Source: Pseudopontixanthobacter vadosimaris (GTDB lineage Bacteria; Pseudomonadota; Alphaproteobacteria; Sphingomonadales; Sphingomonadaceae). Taken from it: a DNA stretch of 64,000 nucleotides. The position numbers were made by a program, and so were the translations under genes. Positions 1 to 9,052 of the stretch are shown in pieces; position 1 is the first letter of the stretch; every line of letters starts with the position of its first letter. The notes beneath the pieces are model-generated. The model was not told the origin of the DNA. It made no database searches and saw only the letters and a program-made list of their open reading frames with translations. The stretch is from NCBI RefSeq assembly GCF_012979275.1, contig NZ_JABASZ010000040.1:1-64000 (forward strand), read 5' to 3'.

Positions 1-2
1 CT

Positions 3-224
3 GCCGGCGTCGAGGCGGTGATCCCGGCTAGGAGCAACCGCCGCAACCCAGCCCCGCACGACCGGGAGAAATACCGCTGGCGCAACCTGGTCGAGCGGCT
101 GTTCAACAAGCTGAAGAACTGGCGCCGCATCGCCACTCGCTACGACAAAACCAAAGAATCCTACCTTGGCTTCGTCGCCCTCGCTTCAATCAAACTCTGG
201 ATACCCTTTGTCCACGAAACCTAG
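3..224 (+). mobile_element. IS5-family transposase, C-terminal fragment (cut by window edge)
   Basis: The reading frame is open from the left edge of the window and ends with TAG at 222-224, so only the last ~74 residues are present. The segment with R-N-L-V-E-R-L-F-N-K-L-K followed by W-R-R-I-A-T-R-Y-D-K-T matches the region around the third acidic residue of the DDE catalytic triad of IS5-family (IS427/IS1031-like) transposases, and the tail ending F-V-H-E-T is a usual C-terminus. The GTG at 18-20 is internal, not a start. Whether the element is intact cannot be judged because its left end is outside the window. It abuts a winged-helix regulator that may have lost its original N-terminus. 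Confidence 0.8.
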
Positions 225-315
225 CACGCATATTCTGGTAGCGACCAATCGTATCGAGAGACTACTCGTTCTGGGCCGCGCACGTTTGCGCAGTTCGCAT
301 TCGGCACTTCGGGAG

Positions 316-855
316 ATGAATGAAGAGGAGCGAAGTGTTTTGTTCCATCTAACCGAAGAGGTCAGCCGAATGGCAAACCGCTTAGAAGCGATGGCCGCAG
401 GGGTAAGCTCAGGTTCGAGCGCGTTCCGCTTCGAATCTCCGGGCAGCGATTACCGCAGCGCCGATGGCGACGGGTCGGACCGGCTGGTGCGCGCGAGCAA
501 GCCGCCCCTGCCCGACCCGCGCCTGCTGCGCCGCATCATCCGGCAAAGGCAGTTGCGCGCACGTTTCTTCGACGGCGATCTTTTCGCCGATCCCGCCTGG
601 GATATCCTGCTGGATCTGACCGCGGCAAGGGTGGAGCATCTGCGGGTTTCCGTCACCTCGCTCTGCATCGCTTCCGGCGTTCCGCCGACCACGGCCCTGC
701 GCTGGATTTCGCAGATGGTCGACGCCGGCCTGCTCGAACGGGTGGAGGACGAAACCGATCGCCGCCGGGCTTTCATCGCCCTGACGGACAAGGCCGCCGA
801 CAGCATGGCGCGCTATTTCGTGGAACTGGGCAAGGATGCCGTTCGCACGATCTGA
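316..855 (+). CDS. MarR-like winged-helix transcriptional regulator
   Basis: This 179-residue protein has a C-terminal winged-helix fold like MarR-family regulators. A helix-turn-helix covers roughly residues 110-140 (motif V-P-P-T-T-A-L-R-W-I), followed by a wing with D-E-T-D-R-R-R-A-F-I and an L-T-D-K-A dimerisation helix. Sphingomonads carry many such proteins with the conserved block R-A-R-F-F-x-x-D-L-F-A-D-P-A-W-D. The ATG at 316 is chosen because it opens a plausible N-terminal helix; the frame is open further upstream to 166 and overlaps the transposase tail. The native gene may therefore have been longer and been cut by the insertion. Its target is unknown. It ends 14 bp from the convergent cysG-like gene. 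Confidence 0.7.
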   Translation: MNEEERSVLFHLTEEVSRMANRLEAMAAGVSSGSSAFRFESPGSDYRSADGDGSDRLVRASKPPLPDPRLLRRIIRQRQLRARFFDGDLFADPAWDILLDLTAARVEHLRVSVTSLCIASGVPPTTALRWISQMVDAGLLERVEDETDRRRAFIALTDKAADSMARYFVELGKDAVRTI

Positions 856-869
856 ACGGCGCGATTTCG

Positions 870-1661
870 TCAGAATGCCCGATCCGTCAAGATGATCGTC
901 AACCCCGGCGGAGGCTCGTCCGGGTCGCGTGCGTTATAATCGGCCAAGGTGCGGCGCACGGCATCGGCTCTAGCCCGGACTAGGATCGGTTCGGCGATCG
1001 TGGGTGCAAAGACGACCAGATCGGCTTCACCCAGCAAGCGGGCCTGCCGCAGTGTAAGGTCGTCAGGGTCCGCGCTGGTGATGTTGATCGTCTCGGTCCG
1101 GCTGCCTGCGGGCGGCGAGGCCCTGCCAAGCCACGCTTCCACTCTTCCGGCCGATGCTTCCTGCATGGGATCGAGAAAGCCGTTCGGGGACAGCGCCGCA
1201 TCCAGCGCCTTGCGTCGCTGATTCCCATCGGGATAATGAGCACGCATCCGGTCGCGCACGGCCGCCAGCGCCTCTGCCAATTGCCCCAGCGACTGCGGCA
1301 GCAAGGTCTCCAGCCGCAGGCGTATATGCTTGGCCAGCCCTGCCGAAGCCCCCGACGTGCCGATGGCGATCTGCACCGGCTCGCGGTCCAGCACGCTCGG
1401 CAGCGTGAAATCGCACAGATCGGGCCGATCCGCGACATTGACCAGCAGGCCTTGTGCTTTCAGGCGCCGCGCGGCGATTTCGGCGACACGCGCATCGTCC
1501 AGCGCGACGAAACCCAGATCGGCATGGTGCGCCTCGGTCTCGCCGCAGCAGATGCCGCCGGCACGTTCAATCAGTCGCCGCTTGGCATCGGCCATGTCGC
1601 CAGCGCCGATGACAACGACTCGCTTGCCGGCGATGCGGTGAAACAGCGGCAGCGACAGCAT
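870..1661 (-). CDS. cysG: Precorrin-2 dehydrogenase/sirohydrochlorin ferrochelatase (CysG N-terminal half) with vestigial methyltransferase tail
   Basis: This 263-residue protein acts in siroheme synthesis, which supplies the cofactor of sulfite and nitrite reductases. An NAD-binding Rossmann motif (V-I-G-A-G-D-M-A) lies near residue 20, followed by the CysG catalytic and dimerisation domains (G-T-S-G-A-S-A-G-L-A, then the Leu/Ala-rich helices). After residue ~185 the sequence resembles the beginning of a uroporphyrinogen-III methyltransferase domain (D-P-D-D-L-T-L-R-Q-A-R-L-L-G-E-A-D-L-V-V) but stops after ~75 residues, and the SAM-binding G-A-G-P-G-D loop reads S-A-D-P-D-D. The ATG overlaps the lysA stop (TGATG), so it is probably translated from the lysA transcript. 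A separate cobA gene would have to supply the methyltransferase. Confidence 0.8.
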   Translation of the reverse strand: MLSLPLFHRIAGKRVVVIGAGDMADAKRRLIERAGGICCGETEAHHADLGFVALDDARVAEIAARRLKAQGLLVNVADRPDLCDFTLPSVLDREPVQIAIGTSGASAGLAKHIRLRLETLLPQSLGQLAEALAAVRDRMRAHYPDGNQRRKALDAALSPNGFLDPMQEASAGRVEAWLGRASPPAGSRTETINITSADPDDLTLRQARLLGEADLVVFAPTIAEPILVRARADAVRRTLADYNARDPDEPPPGLTIILTDRAF

Positions 1662-2917
1662 CAGAGCCAGTCCGGCAGTGTTTCGGCCGCCATGATGCTG
1701 GCCGCGTCCAGCCGGTCCGCCACCACGGCGAATCTGTCGCCATCCACCAGCACCTCGGGCACGAAGCCGCGACTGTTGTAGCTGGACGCCATTGTCGCCC
1801 CATAGGCACCGGCGGTGCGGAACACCGCAAGGTCGCCAGCTTGCAGACGGTCGCATTCGCGGCCCATGGCGAAGGTGTCGCCGGTTTCGCAGATGGGGCC
1901 GACAATATTGGCGGTCATCCTCTCGCCTGCAGGTTCGACTGCGGCAAAATCGTGCCACGAACCATAGAGCGCCGGGCGGGCGAGGTCGTTCATTGCGGCA
2001 TCGACGATCAGGAACGGATCGTTCAAACCGCGTTTCACCCGGATCACCCGGGTCAGCAGGACACCGGCATTACCGGCGATGACCCGGCCCGGTTCGAAGC
2101 TGAGCCGGACGTCCCAATCGCGCGTGATCCGCGCCACCATAGCGCCATATTCGGCCGGCGACGGCAGCACCTCGCCCGCCTTGTAAGGGACGCCCAGCCC
2201 GCCACCCAGATCGACATGGCTCACCGTCTGCCCGGCGGCGCGCAATCGCTTCAGCAATGTGCCGATCTTCAAGAACGCAGTTTCCAGCGGATCGAGCGAG
2301 CTGAGCTGGCTGCCGATGTGGATGGCCAGCCCGCGTAGATCGAGCCCCGGCAATGCGGCAAGTTCGGCGTATAGCGCAGGGGCATCGGGCAGCGGAATCC
2401 CGAACTTGTTATCGGCCTTGCCGGTTGAGATCTTGTCATGCGTTCCGGCATCGACATCGGGGTTGATCCGCAGCGCGCAGGGTGCCCTCTGCCCGCGCGT
2501 GGCGGCAATCGCCGACAGTTCGCGCGCTTCTTCCCCCGATTCGAGATTGAACTGCCCGATACCGGTGTCGAGGCCGAAGGTGAGTTCGGCCTGCGTCTTG
2601 CCGACACCTGAAAAGACGATGTCGGCAGGGGCCATGTCGGCCTTCAGCGCACGGGCGAGTTCGCCGCCCGAAACGACGTCCGCGCCATAGCCTTCCCGCT
2701 GCAGCACCTTCAGCACGGCAAGGTTCGGATTGGCCTTCACCGCAAAGGCGATGTGCGGGGATCCGAGCGCAGCCAGGCCGTCGCGGAACACGCGCGCATG
2801 GCGCACCAGCGTGGCACGCGAATAGACATAGACCGGCGTGCCGACCTTTTCCGCAATGGTGACGAGCGAGACATCCTCGGCATGCATGACGCCGTCCCGC
2901 AGTGAGAAATGATCCAT
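1661..2917 (-). CDS. lysA: Diaminopimelate decarboxylase
   Basis: This 418-residue enzyme catalyses the last step of lysine biosynthesis, converting meso-diaminopimelate to L-lysine and CO2, and uses pyridoxal phosphate. It is a fold-type III PLP enzyme. The PLP lysine is K61 in F-A-V-K-A-N-P-N; H200 lies in the H-I-G-S-Q motif, the glycine loop G-G-G-L-G is at 238-242, and the catalytic cysteine is C343 in G-P-I-C-E-T-G-D. Length is normal. It lies downstream of argH and the LptM-like lipoprotein, and its stop overlaps the cysG-like start, so the four genes look like one operon on the minus strand. Confidence 0.97.
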   Translation of the reverse strand: MDHFSLRDGVMHAEDVSLVTIAEKVGTPVYVYSRATLVRHARVFRDGLAALGSPHIAFAVKANPNLAVLKVLQREGYGADVVSGGELARALKADMAPADIVFSGVGKTQAELTFGLDTGIGQFNLESGEEARELSAIAATRGQRAPCALRINPDVDAGTHDKISTGKADNKFGIPLPDAPALYAELAALPGLDLRGLAIHIGSQLSSLDPLETAFLKIGTLLKRLRAAGQTVSHVDLGGGLGVPYKAGEVLPSPAEYGAMVARITRDWDVRLSFEPGRVIAGNAGVLLTRVIRVKRGLNDPFLIVDAAMNDLARPALYGSWHDFAAVEPAGERMTANIVGPICETGDTFAMGRECDRLQAGDLAVFRTAGAYGATMASSYNSRGFVPEVLVDGDRFAVVADRLDAASIMAAETLPDWL

Positions 2918-2938
2918 GTTCTCTTCGCTATTCGGCGC

Positions 2939-3190
2939 TTATTCGGGGGGCAGATCGAAAGGGTCTTCCTCGCGCACTTCCGAACGTTTCCGCAATTCCA
3001 CGCTGCGTTCGGGCGCTGCCTGCGGGTCCAGTTCCAGCAAGGCGTCGGCATCGCGCCGTGTGGTCGTGCCGAAAGGCGCGGGCGGCAATGTGGCGCCCGG
3101 CGGCGGGGTCAGCATGGTCTTCTGCCCGCATCCGGACAGCAGCAGCAGCGCCATTCCGGCGCACAGCGCAGTGCTGGCGACTTGCTTCAC
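2939..3190 (-). CDS. lptM: LptM (YifL)-like small lipoprotein
   Basis: This is an 83-residue predicted lipoprotein. A hydrophobic stretch ends in the lipobox L-S-G-C at about residues 18-21, directly followed by G-Q-K, the hallmark of LptM/YifL (PF13627-type) lipoproteins. LptM assists maturation of the LptD/LptE outer-membrane LPS translocon. The rest is proline-rich then acidic, and longer than the usual tail. The start is a GTG overlapping the argH stop by four bases (GTGA); this start gives a good signal peptide with a lysine near the N-terminus. Position between argH and lysA is typical for this gene in Proteobacteria. The family assignment rests on the lipobox motif and context. Confidence 0.72.
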   Translation of the reverse strand: MKQVASTALCAGMALLLLSGCGQKTMLTPPPGATLPPAPFGTTTRRDADALLELDPQAAPERSVELRKRSEVREEDPFDLPPE

Positions 3191-4563
3191 GACCCGTTCT
3201 CCAATGCCTGCCGTGCTTCGGCCACGCGCAGCCTTACCTGGTCCGGCGCGGTTCCGCCATGGCTGGACCGTGCGGCGACCGATGCTTCCACCGAAAGCGC
3301 CTGATACACCCGTTCGTCGATCCTGCCGTCGATCGCCTGCAACTGGGCGAGGGTGAGCGCATCCAGCGCCTTGCCTTCGCCCTCTGCCAGACGAACCGCC
3401 GCGCCGGTGATGTGATGCGCCTCGCGGAATGGGATATCGGCTTCGCGCACCAGCCAGTCGGCAAGGTCCGTCGCCGTGGCATAGCCAAGCTCCGCCGCCT
3501 GCCGCATCCGCGCCCGGTCGAAAGCGGCATCGGCGACCATGCCGGTCATCGCGGCGACGCACAGGCCCAGCAGATGATGCGCTTCGAAAACCGGTGGCTT
3601 GTCGTCCTGCATATCCTTCGAATAGGCGAGCGGCAGTCCCTTCATCGTCATCATCAGCGCGGTGAGGCATCCGGCGATGCGCCCGGCATGGCCGCGCACC
3701 AGTTCGGCGGCGTCGGGGTTCTTCTTCTGCGGCATGATCGAACTGCCCGTGGACAGGGCATCGGGCATCCGCATGAAGCCGAAGGGCTGGCTGGCCCACA
3801 GGATCATCTCTTCCGCGAGCCGCGACAGATGCAGCGCGCATTGGCTGCCGGCCATCAAATAATCCAGCGCGAAATCCCGGTCGGATACGGAATCGAGGCT
3901 GTTCGCAGTCGGCCTGTCGAAACCCAGCGCAGCGGCGGTGGCCTCGCGGTCGATGGGAAACCCCGTTCCGGCGAGCGCCGCGCAGCCCAGCGGGCTTTCA
4001 TTCAGTCGCAGGCGGGCATCGGCAAAGCGCGAGCGGTCGCGCCGCAGCATCTCGTAATAGGCCATCAGATGATGCCCCAAAGTGACCGGCTGCGCCGTCT
4101 GCAGATGCGTGAAGCCGGGCATGATCGTGTCGGCATGTTCACCCGCCCGGCGCACCAGCGCATTCTGCAAGCCTGTCAGGCCCGCATCCATCTCGTCGAT
4201 CGCGTCGCGCACCCACAGGCGGAAATCCGTCGCCACCTGATCGTTGCGGCTGCGCGCGGTATGCAGGCGGCCTGCCGCCGGACCGATCAGTTCGGCAAGG
4301 CGGCTTTCAGTGGTCATGTGGATATCTTCGAGATCCCAGTCTTCGGGCACGCCGTCCGCCTCATATTCGGCAGCGATGCGGTCGAGGCCCGACGCAATGG
4401 CCTCCGCATCCGCCTTGCTGACGATGCCGCAATCCGCCAGCATCGCGACATGGGCCTTGCTGGCGGCGATGTCCTGTCGCCACAGGGCCTTGTCGAAGGG
4501 AATGGAAGCGTTGATTTCGCGCATGATCGCGCTAGGTCCGTCGGCGAAGCGTCCGCCCCACAT
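3187..4563 (-). CDS. argH: Argininosuccinate lyase
   Basis: This 458-residue enzyme cleaves argininosuccinate to arginine and fumarate, the last step of arginine synthesis. It belongs to the fumarase/aspartase superfamily. The signature [10 protein letters not shown] is at 273-282 with the catalytic serine S275, T-H-L-Q-T-A-Q-P follows residue 151, and H-T-A-R-S-R-N-D-Q is at 101-109. The start is the ATG of M-W-G-G-R-F, the family's usual N-terminus, although the frame is open further upstream. The gene is divergent from the TlpA-like gene; the two start codons are about 40 bp apart, so the promoters must be closely packed. It leads the argH-lptM-lysA-cysG cluster. Confidence 0.97.
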   Translation of the reverse strand: MWGGRFADGPSAIMREINASIPFDKALWRQDIAASKAHVAMLADCGIVSKADAEAIASGLDRIAAEYEADGVPEDWDLEDIHMTTESRLAELIGPAAGRLHTARSRNDQVATDFRLWVRDAIDEMDAGLTGLQNALVRRAGEHADTIMPGFTHLQTAQPVTLGHHLMAYYEMLRRDRSRFADARLRLNESPLGCAALAGTGFPIDREATAAALGFDRPTANSLDSVSDRDFALDYLMAGSQCALHLSRLAEEMILWASQPFGFMRMPDALSTGSSIMPQKKNPDAAELVRGHAGRIAGCLTALMMTMKGLPLAYSKDMQDDKPPVFEAHHLLGLCVAAMTGMVADAAFDRARMRQAAELGYATATDLADWLVREADIPFREAHHITGAAVRLAEGEGKALDALTLAQLQAIDGRIDERVYQALSVEASVAARSSHGGTAPDQVRLRVAEARQALENGS

Positions 4564-4603
4564 CGCATTGGTGCCCGTATCGTCCCGCCCATCGGAGATT
4601 GCC

Positions 4604-5188
4604 TTGCCCTGTTCCGTCTCGTTCAAGTCACTCGCCCCACTCGCGCTGATTGCCGGCCTGGCCGCGTGCGATAGTCGTGGCGGGGAAGACGCGCAAGAAC
4701 AGGCCGGGTTGCGGGGCGGCAACCAATCCTTCGCAGGCAGTGTGGACAGGAGCGAAGCGGGCGCGCTGATGCCGGCTGTCGATCTGACCGATCCCGACGG
4801 GCGCAGCCTGAACATGGCGGCGCTGCAAGGCACCCCGGTGCTGCTGAACGTCTGGGCCACCTGGTGCGCGCCATGCGTGCGCGAGATGCCGCTGCTCGAC
4901 GATCTGGCCGGCGATTACGACGGTGACTTGCGCGTGATCGCCGCCAGCCAGGATCTGCAGGGGGCGGAAAAGGTCGTGCCATTCTTTGCAGAAGCCGGGC
5001 TGTCGAACCTGGAGCCCTGGATGGACCCCGAAACCCGGCTGAGCTTCACCTTCGGCGGGCAGTTGCCGGTGACGGTCCTCTATGACGCGCAAGGCCGCGA
5101 GGTCTGGCGGATGCTGGGCGAATATGACTGGGCATCGCCGGAGGCGCGTGCGTTAATCGAGGAAGGACTTGGCCGCAACGCCTCGTAA
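4604..5188 (+). CDS. TlpA/ResA-like thioredoxin-fold lipoprotein
   Basis: This 194-residue protein carries a lipoprotein signal peptide (L-A-A-C at 19-22) and a thioredoxin-like domain with W-C-A-P-C (redox cysteines C88 and C91) and a cis-proline loop L-P-V-T-V-L. Such proteins act in the periplasm as thiol-disulfide reductants, for example in cytochrome c or copper-site maturation; the actual substrate is not evident here. The start is a TTG at 4604 preceded by GGAG with a 6-base spacer; an upstream GTG at 4571 is possible but would blur the signal peptide. It is divergent from argH. Confidence 0.85.
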   Translation: MPCSVSFKSLAPLALIAGLAACDSRGGEDAQEQAGLRGGNQSFAGSVDRSEAGALMPAVDLTDPDGRSLNMAALQGTPVLLNVWATWCAPCVREMPLLDDLAGDYDGDLRVIAASQDLQGAEKVVPFFAEAGLSNLEPWMDPETRLSFTFGGQLPVTVLYDAQGREVWRMLGEYDWASPEARALIEEGLGRNAS

Positions 5189-5299
5189 ATCTCCCATTGC
5201 GCGGGAGACACTTCGGCAAAAAGCAACGCTGCCGGTGCGATGGGATATTGCTTTATGCACCCCAGCCTTTATGGACGCAGGCCCTGCCGAAATCGGCAT

Positions 5300-5375
5300 G
5301 GGCGATTAGCTCAGTTGGTAGAGCATCTCGTTTACACCGAGAGGGTCGGCGGTTCGAGCCCGTCATCGCCCACCA
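5300..5375 (+). tRNA. tRNA-Val (anticodon UAC)
   Basis: The 76-base cloverleaf includes an encoded CCA. The acceptor arms GGGCGAU and AUCGCCC pair fully, the D arm is GCUC/GAGC, and the anticodon stem UCUCG/CGAGA encloses loop UUUACAC, giving anticodon UAC (valine, GUA codon). The T arm is GGCGG/CCGUC with loop UUCGAGC. It stands alone between the TlpA-like gene and the asparaginase gene. Confidence 0.97.
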
Positions 5376-5478
5376 TCACCCACCATCATCCCGGGAACTG
5401 GCTAACTAATGCCCCCGTCCGCCAAGCTCGCGGTTTGGCGGTGGAAGTACGGGCCTCGCGGGGCTAATCCGAGAAACG

Positions 5479-6456
5479 ATGACACAGCATTTCCTGGTAC
5501 TCGGCACCGGAGGCACCATCGCCGGCAGCGCGGGATCGGCCATTCGCCGCGACTATCGGCCCGGCCAGATCGCCATCGACGATTTCCTGGGCGATGTGGC
5601 GGCGCTCGGGCTGGATGCACGGTTTACGGGCCGGCAGATCGCCAACATGGGGTCCGAGGATATCGGCTGGCCCGTGTGGCACCGGCTGCACACCGCCATC
5701 GCTGCGGCGATGGACGATCCCGATTTCGACGCCATCATCATAACGCATGGCACCGACACGGCGGAGGAGACGGCCTTCCTGCTCGACCGTACCTTGCCGA
5801 GCAGCAAGCCGGTCATCATCGTCGGAGCCATGCGCGCGGCGGATGCGGTGGGCAGCGACGGTTTGCGCAATTTCGCCAATGCCATGCAGGTCGCGGGCGA
5901 TCCCGATGCGGCGGGAAGGGGCGTGATGGTGGTGATGAACGATTTTGTCCATTCCGCCCGCGACGTCCGCAAGGCGCATACCAGCGGCACGGATGCATTC
6001 CGGGGCTTCCCCCGCGGCCCCATCGCCATGGTGACGCCCGCTTCGCTGGAATGGTTCGGCGAACCCTGGAGGAAGGGCGAAGAGGCGCGCTTCGCCTTTC
6101 CCGAACGGCTTGCCGATATCGCGATGCTCTACGCTTTTGCCGGAATGGAGCCGGTGCTGGTCGAACAGGCGGTGGCGACCGGGGCAAAAGGAATCGTGCT
6201 GGCAGGTTTCGGAACCGGCAACATGCCGCAGACGATCCGCGCGGTCTTGAGCGAAGCGGCGGGGGCCGGGCTGCTGGTGGTCCGGTCCACAAGGGTGGAC
6301 GAGGGACTCGTCGACATCGAACCCGACGATGCGGCCTGCGGCTTCATTGCCGCGCGTTCGCTCAATCCCCAGAAAAGCCGCATCCTGCTGCAATTGCTGC
6401 TGGCGGACGGGATCACCGACCCCGCCCGCGCGCAACAGGAATTCAACCGGCGCTAG
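5479..6456 (+). CDS. L-asparaginase
   Basis: This 325-residue enzyme hydrolyses asparagine to aspartate and ammonia. It shows both threonine signatures of bacterial asparaginases: L-G-T-G-G-T-I-A at 8-15 with the nucleophile threonine, and I-T-H-G-T-D-T-A-E-E-T near residue 90. The length matches the AnsA/AnsB family. No signal peptide is visible, which suggests a cytoplasmic enzyme, although types I and II cannot be separated with certainty by eye. The gene is preceded by tRNA-Val and is convergent with an MDR-family oxidoreductase gene 18 bp away. Confidence 0.93.
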   Translation: MTQHFLVLGTGGTIAGSAGSAIRRDYRPGQIAIDDFLGDVAALGLDARFTGRQIANMGSEDIGWPVWHRLHTAIAAAMDDPDFDAIIITHGTDTAEETAFLLDRTLPSSKPVIIVGAMRAADAVGSDGLRNFANAMQVAGDPDAAGRGVMVVMNDFVHSARDVRKAHTSGTDAFRGFPRGPIAMVTPASLEWFGEPWRKGEEARFAFPERLADIAMLYAFAGMEPVLVEQAVATGAKGIVLAGFGTGNMPQTIRAVLSEAAGAGLLVVRSTRVDEGLVDIEPDDAACGFIAARSLNPQKSRILLQLLLADGITDPARAQQEFNRR

Positions 6457-6474
6457 GACCGGGCGGCGGATGCC

Positions 6475-7587
6475 TCAGCCGTGCGGCGTCACGAGATATT
6501 TCTCGCCCGTCTTCATCTGCCGGTAATCGAGCGCCGCTTCCTTCGTCAGCATTTCTTCCAGCGTCACCTTGCGCTTGTAGCTGCTGGCGAATGTCGTGGT
6601 AAGATTGTCGAGCACGCGCTTGCGCATCCGGCCCACCGTTTCCATCCCCGCCTTTCGCAGGAACGGCGTCAGCAGCCAGCCCGACAGCGTCCAGCCGAAG
6701 CCGTAGGCAGGCGTCAGGATCGTCGGGCCGAGATCCAGCCGGCCATAGATATACATCTTCTTCGGCTGATCGGACCCATATCGGCTGAATTCCTTCATCT
6801 TCGCCGCCGCCACCTGCTCCATTGCCTTGAAGCAGCTGTCGACCATCCTGCCGCCGCCGATCGGGTCGAAGCCGAAATAGGCATCAGTCGCGTCGATGGC
6901 ATCGCGAAGCTGGCTGATGAAATCGTCGTCCGACGAATTCACGACATGTTCGGCACCCAGGCCTTTCAGCAGATCGGCCTGTTCCTGCTTGCGCACGATA
7001 TTCACCAGCGCGAGCCCGTCTTCCTGGCAGATGCGGTTGAGCATCTGGCCGAGATTGGAGGCGGCGGCGGAATGGATGATGGCCTTCTGCCCTTCCATTC
7101 GCGCAGTTTCGGCAAAGCCCAGCGCCGTCATCGGGTTGACGAAGGCGGAGGCGCCATCGGCGGCGGAATGGTCGCCCAGCGGCAGGCACATGGCCGCTTC
7201 GGCCAGCGCATATTCGCTGAAGGCGGAGCCGGGCACGCAGGCCACCCGCTGCCCCATCAAGGCCTGTGCCGCGTCGCTGCTGCCTGCCGCGACGACCGTA
7301 CCCGCACCTTCGTTGCCGACCGGCAGGCGCTGTCCATGGCGGCCCTTCGCACCCGACAGGAACGGTTCGGGCATTTCGGCCACGATCCTGCCATCGGAAA
7401 ATTCGGCATTCTCCAGATCGGCGGCGCTGAACAGCAGGGCAAGGTCGGACGGGTTGATCGGTGCCGCCTCCATCTTCACCAGCACCTGGCTGGGGCGGGG
7501 ATCGGGGAAGGTAGTCTCCGCGATTTCGACCGTCAGTTTCCCTTCGGCCGAGAGGGTGGTGAATATCTGTTTGCCCGTCGTGCTCAT
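6475..7587 (-). CDS. MDR-superfamily (zinc-type alcohol dehydrogenase-like) oxidoreductase
   Basis: This 370-residue protein has the medium-chain dehydrogenase/reductase layout. There is an N-terminal GroES-like fold with P-S-Q-V-L-V-K-M-E-A-A-P-I-N-P-S-D and G-N-E-G-A-G-T-V, then a nucleotide-binding domain around A-I-I-H-S-A-A-A-S-N-L-G-Q. The catalytic zinc ligands of true alcohol dehydrogenases are not evident, so it is more likely a quinone oxidoreductase or enoyl reductase type using NAD(P)H. The substrate is unknown. It lies 14 bp downstream of truA on the same strand and probably shares its transcript. Confidence 0.82.
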   Translation of the reverse strand: MSTTGKQIFTTLSAEGKLTVEIAETTFPDPRPSQVLVKMEAAPINPSDLALLFSAADLENAEFSDGRIVAEMPEPFLSGAKGRHGQRLPVGNEGAGTVVAAGSSDAAQALMGQRVACVPGSAFSEYALAEAAMCLPLGDHSAADGASAFVNPMTALGFAETARMEGQKAIIHSAAASNLGQMLNRICQEDGLALVNIVRKQEQADLLKGLGAEHVVNSSDDDFISQLRDAIDATDAYFGFDPIGGGRMVDSCFKAMEQVAAAKMKEFSRYGSDQPKKMYIYGRLDLGPTILTPAYGFGWTLSGWLLTPFLRKAGMETVGRMRKRVLDNLTTTFASSYKRKVTLEEMLTKEAALDYRQMKTGEKYLVTPHG

Positions 7588-7600
7588 ACTGCTTCTCCTG

Positions 7601-8356
7601 TCATGTTGCGTCTTCGTCCGGATAATGCGCCTTCACGAAATAGAGCCCGTGGGGCGGTGCATTCAGGCCCAGCCGCTGCCGGTCGCGCGCGGCGAGGGCG
7701 GCGGCGATCTCGCCTTCGCTCCAGCGTCCCATGCCAACCAGCGCAATGCAACCGACCATCGACCTGACCTGGTGATGCAGGAAGCTGCGTGCCTCCGCCT
7801 CGATCAGCACCTCGTCGCCTTCGCGGCGGACCTCCAGCCGGTCGAGGCTCTTCACCGCGCTGGCCGACTGGCAATGGGCGGAACGGAAGGTCGTGAAATC
7901 ATGCCGCCCGACCAGCGCCTGCGCGGAACGGTGCATGGCCCGGTCATCGAGCGGTCTGGCGAGGTGCCACATCCGCCCCCTGTCCAGCGCCAGCGGCGCG
8001 CGGCGATTGGCGATACGGTAGAGATAGCTTCGGCCGGTGCAGGAAAAGCGCGCATGCCAGTCGCCAGGCTTTTGCTCGCAGGCGATGACCGCCACCGGAT
8101 CAGGTCGCAATTTCGCATTCACGGCTTCCATCAGGCGGAAGGGCGCGAAGGGTTTCTCCACGTCGACATGCCCCCGCATCGCAAGGGCGTGAACGCCTGC
8201 GTCCGTGCGCCCGGCGACATGCAGCCGCACGTCTTCACCTGTAACGGCAAGGATCGCTTCCTCGACAGCCTGCTGAACGGTGGGGCCATGTGCCTGGCGC
8301 TGCAGCCCCATGAACGGTGTGCCGTCGAATTCGAGGGTGAGTACGAAGCGGGCCAT
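7601..8356 (-). CDS. truA: tRNA pseudouridine(38-40) synthase
   Basis: This 251-residue enzyme isomerises uridines 38-40 in the anticodon stem-loop of many tRNAs. The catalytic aspartate is D52 in the universal G-R-T-D-A-G-V-H-A motif, and the second conserved block R-S-Y-L-Y-R-I is present. The start is the ATG of [10 protein letters not shown], the usual TruA N-terminus; the longer open frame upstream overlaps the divergent gene region and is rejected. Downstream lies the MDR oxidoreductase gene. Confidence 0.96.
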   Translation of the reverse strand: MARFVLTLEFDGTPFMGLQRQAHGPTVQQAVEEAILAVTGEDVRLHVAGRTDAGVHALAMRGHVDVEKPFAPFRLMEAVNAKLRPDPVAVIACEQKPGDWHARFSCTGRSYLYRIANRRAPLALDRGRMWHLARPLDDRAMHRSAQALVGRHDFTTFRSAHCQSASAVKSLDRLEVRREGDEVLIEAEARSFLHHQVRSMVGCIALVGMGRWSEGEIAAALAARDRQRLGLNAPPHGLYFVKAHYPDEDAT

Positions 8357-8459
8357 GCTGGTCGCGGCGCTGGCCCAATTCGCCGCGCGAGGCAAGGGCA
8401 GGTCGGAACCCAGCACCGTTCACATGCGTAAATCCGGTGAACGCAAATCAGGAAAAAAC

Positions 8460-9029
8460 ATGAAACTCGACGGAAAGAACATCGCCATCCTCATCGCGCC
8501 CAAGGGCACCGAAGAGCCGGAATTCACTAAGCCGAAGCAGGCGGTCGAACAGGCGGGCGCCAAGGTGACGGTACTCAGCTTCGAAAGCGGCAAGGCACAG
8601 ACGGTTAACAACGATCTCGACAGCGGCGGCAGCTACGCGATCGACAAGACCTTCGATCAGGTTGCGGCGGAGGATTTCGACGGGATCGTCATTCCGGGCG
8701 GTACTGTCGGTGCGGACAGGTTGCGCGGCAATGACGATGCCGTGTCCTTCATCAAGGCTGCCTTTGCCGCGAAAAAGCCGGTCGCGGCGATTTGCCACGG
8801 CCCATGGACGCTGGTTGAGGCGGGTCAGGTCGAGGGCCGCAAGCTGACCAGCTTTCCCACATTGCAGACCGATATCCGCAATGCAGGCGGCAATTGGGTC
8901 GATCAGGAAGTCTGCGTCGATCAGGGTCTGATCACCAGCCGCAATCCGGGCGATCTGCCCGCATTCTGCGACAAGATCGTCGAGGAATTCTGCGAAGGCG
9001 AACATGCCAGGCAGGCCGCCAACGCCTGA
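8460..9029 (+). CDS. PfpI/DJ-1 family protein (type 1 glutamine amidotransferase fold)
   Basis: This 189-residue protein belongs to the DJ-1/PfpI family. The nucleophile elbow A-I-C-H-G-P-W places the reactive cysteine at C112, and an acidic residue and histidine expected of the family are nearby. Family members include deglycases, general stress protein 18-like proteins and putative intracellular proteases, and the specific activity cannot be read from sequence. The ATG at 8460 is preceded by AGGAAAAA as a ribosome-binding site. The gene is divergent from truA and convergent with fmt. Confidence 0.9.
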   Translation: MKLDGKNIAILIAPKGTEEPEFTKPKQAVEQAGAKVTVLSFESGKAQTVNNDLDSGGSYAIDKTFDQVAAEDFDGIVIPGGTVGADRLRGNDDAVSFIKAAFAAKKPVAAICHGPWTLVEAGQVEGRKLTSFPTLQTDIRNAGGNWVDQEVCVDQGLITSRNPGDLPAFCDKIVEEFCEGEHARQAANA

Positions 9030-9052
9030 CATGGCCAGTGAGTCGGCGGGGG

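Noticed and set aside
2902-4674. Long open frame on the plus strand opposite lptM and argH
   Set aside because: It lies antisense to well-supported genes, lacks any family motif, and arises from the high-GC codon pattern of argH.
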